From Clostridiales bacterium (lineage in GTDB: Bacteria; Bacillota; Clostridia; Oscillospirales; Butyricicoccaceae), in NCBI GenBank assembly GCA_019421385.1, contig JAHZFK010000027.1:9946-34389 (forward strand): DNA of 24,444 bases. Reading direction: 5' to 3'. Below the pieces are notes generated by a model. It was not told the origin of the DNA. It ran no database searches and saw only the letters and a list, made by a program, of their open reading frames with translations. This document shows, in pieces, positions 22,622 through 24,444 of this stretch. Within the stretch, counting starts at the first letter, position 1, and the number at the start of each line of letters is the position of its first letter. The translations under genes and the position numbers were made by a program.

Positions 22622-24444
22622 TCAGTCTTTTTTATAAAATTCTGTTTCGTAGCCATCGGCCCTGAGCTGCAGGCCCTTTGCCCACGGAGGTGTACGGCCC
22701 ATCTGTTCACAGACTGTGCCAAGTGACATGCGCGGATCGGCCACGATGACCAGCTCATCGTGGATATGCATGACAATACTGCAGCAGCGGAGCGTCTTCA
22801 TTGCATAGCACAGGATGTCGCGGGAGGTTGCCTGCACGATGTTTTCCACGAACTTCGGCCCGTAGGAATCGAGACGTTCCCACTTTTTTGTGCCGCCGAC
22901 GCCTTCATAAGTAATACACTCGCCACCGAATTTATTAGTGCCGACCTTGGGTTTTACATAGGCGAGATTCCGTCCGGAGGGCAGCGTGATAAAGAGCATC
23001 CCGTTCCGATAGGAAAAGAGCATGCCGTGTGTTTTGGTGACGTGATGATACTTGACTGCTTCCATCGCGGCCCGATCCACGTCCCACCAGAAGGCCACAA
23101 TCTTCGGATTTGATTGCCGCCATGCGTCTACAAGCTGCGGGAGTTCATCTTCTGTAAGGCCCATCTCCAGCGCACCCATTGCCTTTAGCGCACCGACAGA
23201 GCCGCCGTAGCCAAGGGCCAGCTCCGCAATTTTTCCTTTTTGACGCAGGTGGCCGTTGATGCCATGCTTCTCGACCGGGACCTTGAACATCTGGCTTGCG
23301 GAGGCACAGTAGATATCACCGCCCTTGGCAAAGACCTCCTGCCGCCAGTTTTCACCGGCCATCTAAGCGATGACGCGGGCCTCGATTGCAGAGAAGTCGG
23401 ATACAATGAATTTCTGTCCACCTTTTGGGATAAAGGCTGTACGGATGAGTTGCGAGAGGGTATCCGGCACATCTTCATATAGCATCTCGACGCTATCATA
23501 ATCGCCGGAGCGTACAAGGCTTCGCGCCTCAGCCAGATCAGGAAGATGATTCTGCGGCAGGTTTTGTAACTGTATAAGCCTTCCGGCCCAGCGACCGGTG
23601 CGGTTGGCTCCGTAAAATTGGAACATACCACGGGCGCGGCCATCTTCGCAGACCGCGTTCATCATAGACTGATATTTTTTGACGCTGGACTTGGCAAGCT
23701 GCTGCCGGAGCATGAGTACGCGCTGCAGCTCTGGAGGCGCTGTTTTGATCAGTTCAGCCACGACCTTTTTACCGAGACTGTCGGTCTCCATGCCGTTGTC
23801 CGCCAACCACTGTTTCATTTGTTGCACGCTATTGGGATTGTCAAGCTCCGTTATACGGCGCATGGCCTCCGTTAGCTCCGAGCGGGATCGGGCATCCATA
23901 TCAATGGCCTGCCTCACAAGCGGCAAATCGATAGCGACACCACGGTCATTGATCTCCTGATCAATGTGATACTCATCCCAGACGGAATCCGGCACCGGAA
24001 ACTTCTGCAGGCGCTCTTGTATGGACATCTCTGTCTCAACATCGCGGATGTTATATCTTTTGAAGGCTGCCCATTTCTCCGGCTCGTGGTAAGGGTAGTT
24101 TCTGGTACGCTGGCCGTTTGTCTTAGTGGGAGCGCAGGGCTGGCAGAAGAACTTGATCAGGTCTTTGCCCTCGGTGAGCTTTTGCTTTTCCAAGCCGAGA
24201 ACCGCGCCGACGCCTTCCAAAGATAACGGCAGGCCCATCGTGGCAGACCAGATCATGGTACAGCGCCAGTCTTCCGGATTGAGATATCGTGCGCACTCCG
24301 TCGAGAGTGGATGATTGTCGTGAAAGGGATCGAGGCTTTTACCCATATTCTTCAAATGCTGTGATAGGCAGATGCGTTCAAAGTTCGCGTTTAATGCCGG
24401 GTAATTAGTTATGCCGATAAATATGTGATAAAGCCTGTAAAATC
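22622..24444 (-). pseudogene. Family A DNA polymerase, interrupted by an amber codon in motif A (N-terminus beyond window)
   Basis: The coding frame enters from the right edge (NANFERICLSQHLKNMGK) and ends at 22622 (DGYETEFYKKD). The first visible third has the 3'-5' exonuclease-like region of phage polymerases (EDWRCTMIWSATMGLPLSLE, FKRYNIRDVETEM). The polymerase domain carries RTGRWAGRLIQLQNLPQNHL, motif A FIVSDFSAIEARVIA, the fingers region INGHLRQKGKIAELALGYGG, and motif C MHIHDELVI. After ARVIA comes TAG (23365-23363) where relatives have Trp, followed by MAGENWRQEVF in the same frame. The truncated product lacks the palm's motif C. Both pieces are otherwise intact: 23363 rightward and 22622-23362. 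Confidence 0.93.

Noticed and set aside
23363..23365. TAG recoded as an amino acid
   Set aside because: The HNH gene ends normally with TAG, other lesions are frameshifts, and no family of TAG-containing genes is seen; a point mutation or error is simpler.
1..24444. tRNA genes, CRISPR arrays, insertion sequences, integrase, attachment sites
   Set aside because: Looked for on both strands; no cloverleaf, regularly spaced repeat array, transposase or recombinase sequence was recognised.

Overview
The window is the interior of a tailed (siphovirus-type) bacteriophage or prophage genome. Every convincing gene is on the minus strand, so the biological order runs from the right edge to the left edge. 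Strong AAGGAGG-type ribosome binding sites, frequent ATGA and other short start/stop overlaps, and the protein families (phi13-type major tail protein, DUF1492 regulator, DUF4314/DUF5049 small proteins, P27-type small terminase) point to a Firmicutes host. A gut Clostridia host is the best guess, and this is inference. No integrase, lysogeny, lysis or attachment site is in view, and both ends cut through genes. Layout, right to left: (1) Replication module, about 24444-17101: family A DNA polymerase, a DUF4406/DUF7768-like nucleoside-deoxyribosyltransferase-fold protein, a small unknown, a primase/D5-type helicase, a VRR-NUC nuclease, an SNF2-type helicase, a small unknown and a DUF1492 sigma-region-4-like regulator. 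(2) A Rho-independent terminator at 17021-17052. (3) Packaging and DNA-modification module, 16992-11908: HNH endonuclease, small terminase, a short phage S-adenosylmethionine synthetase, a ParB-domain DNA methyltransferase, and five small accessory genes. Two of these accessory genes sit behind near-identical 36-bp promoter-like elements exactly 1200 bp apart. (4) Morphogenesis module, 11793-1: large terminase, portal, ClpP-like prohead protease, HK97-fold capsid, head-tail connector, head closure, tail completion proteins, major tail protein, tail assembly chaperone with a programmed -1 frameshift extension, tape measure, distal tail protein and a LamG-like tail fibre cut by the left edge. 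The modules fit together as usual: DUF1492 probably controls the late operon, HNH plus terminase cut and package DNA, MetK may supply SAM to the methyltransferase, and the head-tail genes build the virion. The most notable result is that at least six genes carry an apparent lesion: an amber codon in DNA polymerase motif A, frameshifts in primase, SNF2 helicase, DUF4314 protein and tape measure, and an ATC where the large terminase start codon should be. Either this is a decaying prophage whose replication module is dead, or the consensus contains errors. The second clear result is a textbook frameshift cassette in the tail chaperone: an A AAA AAC heptamer, a 4-nt spacer and a perfect 11-bp stem. 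Intergenic gaps are all under about 150 bases, and several hold inverted or direct repeats listed below.
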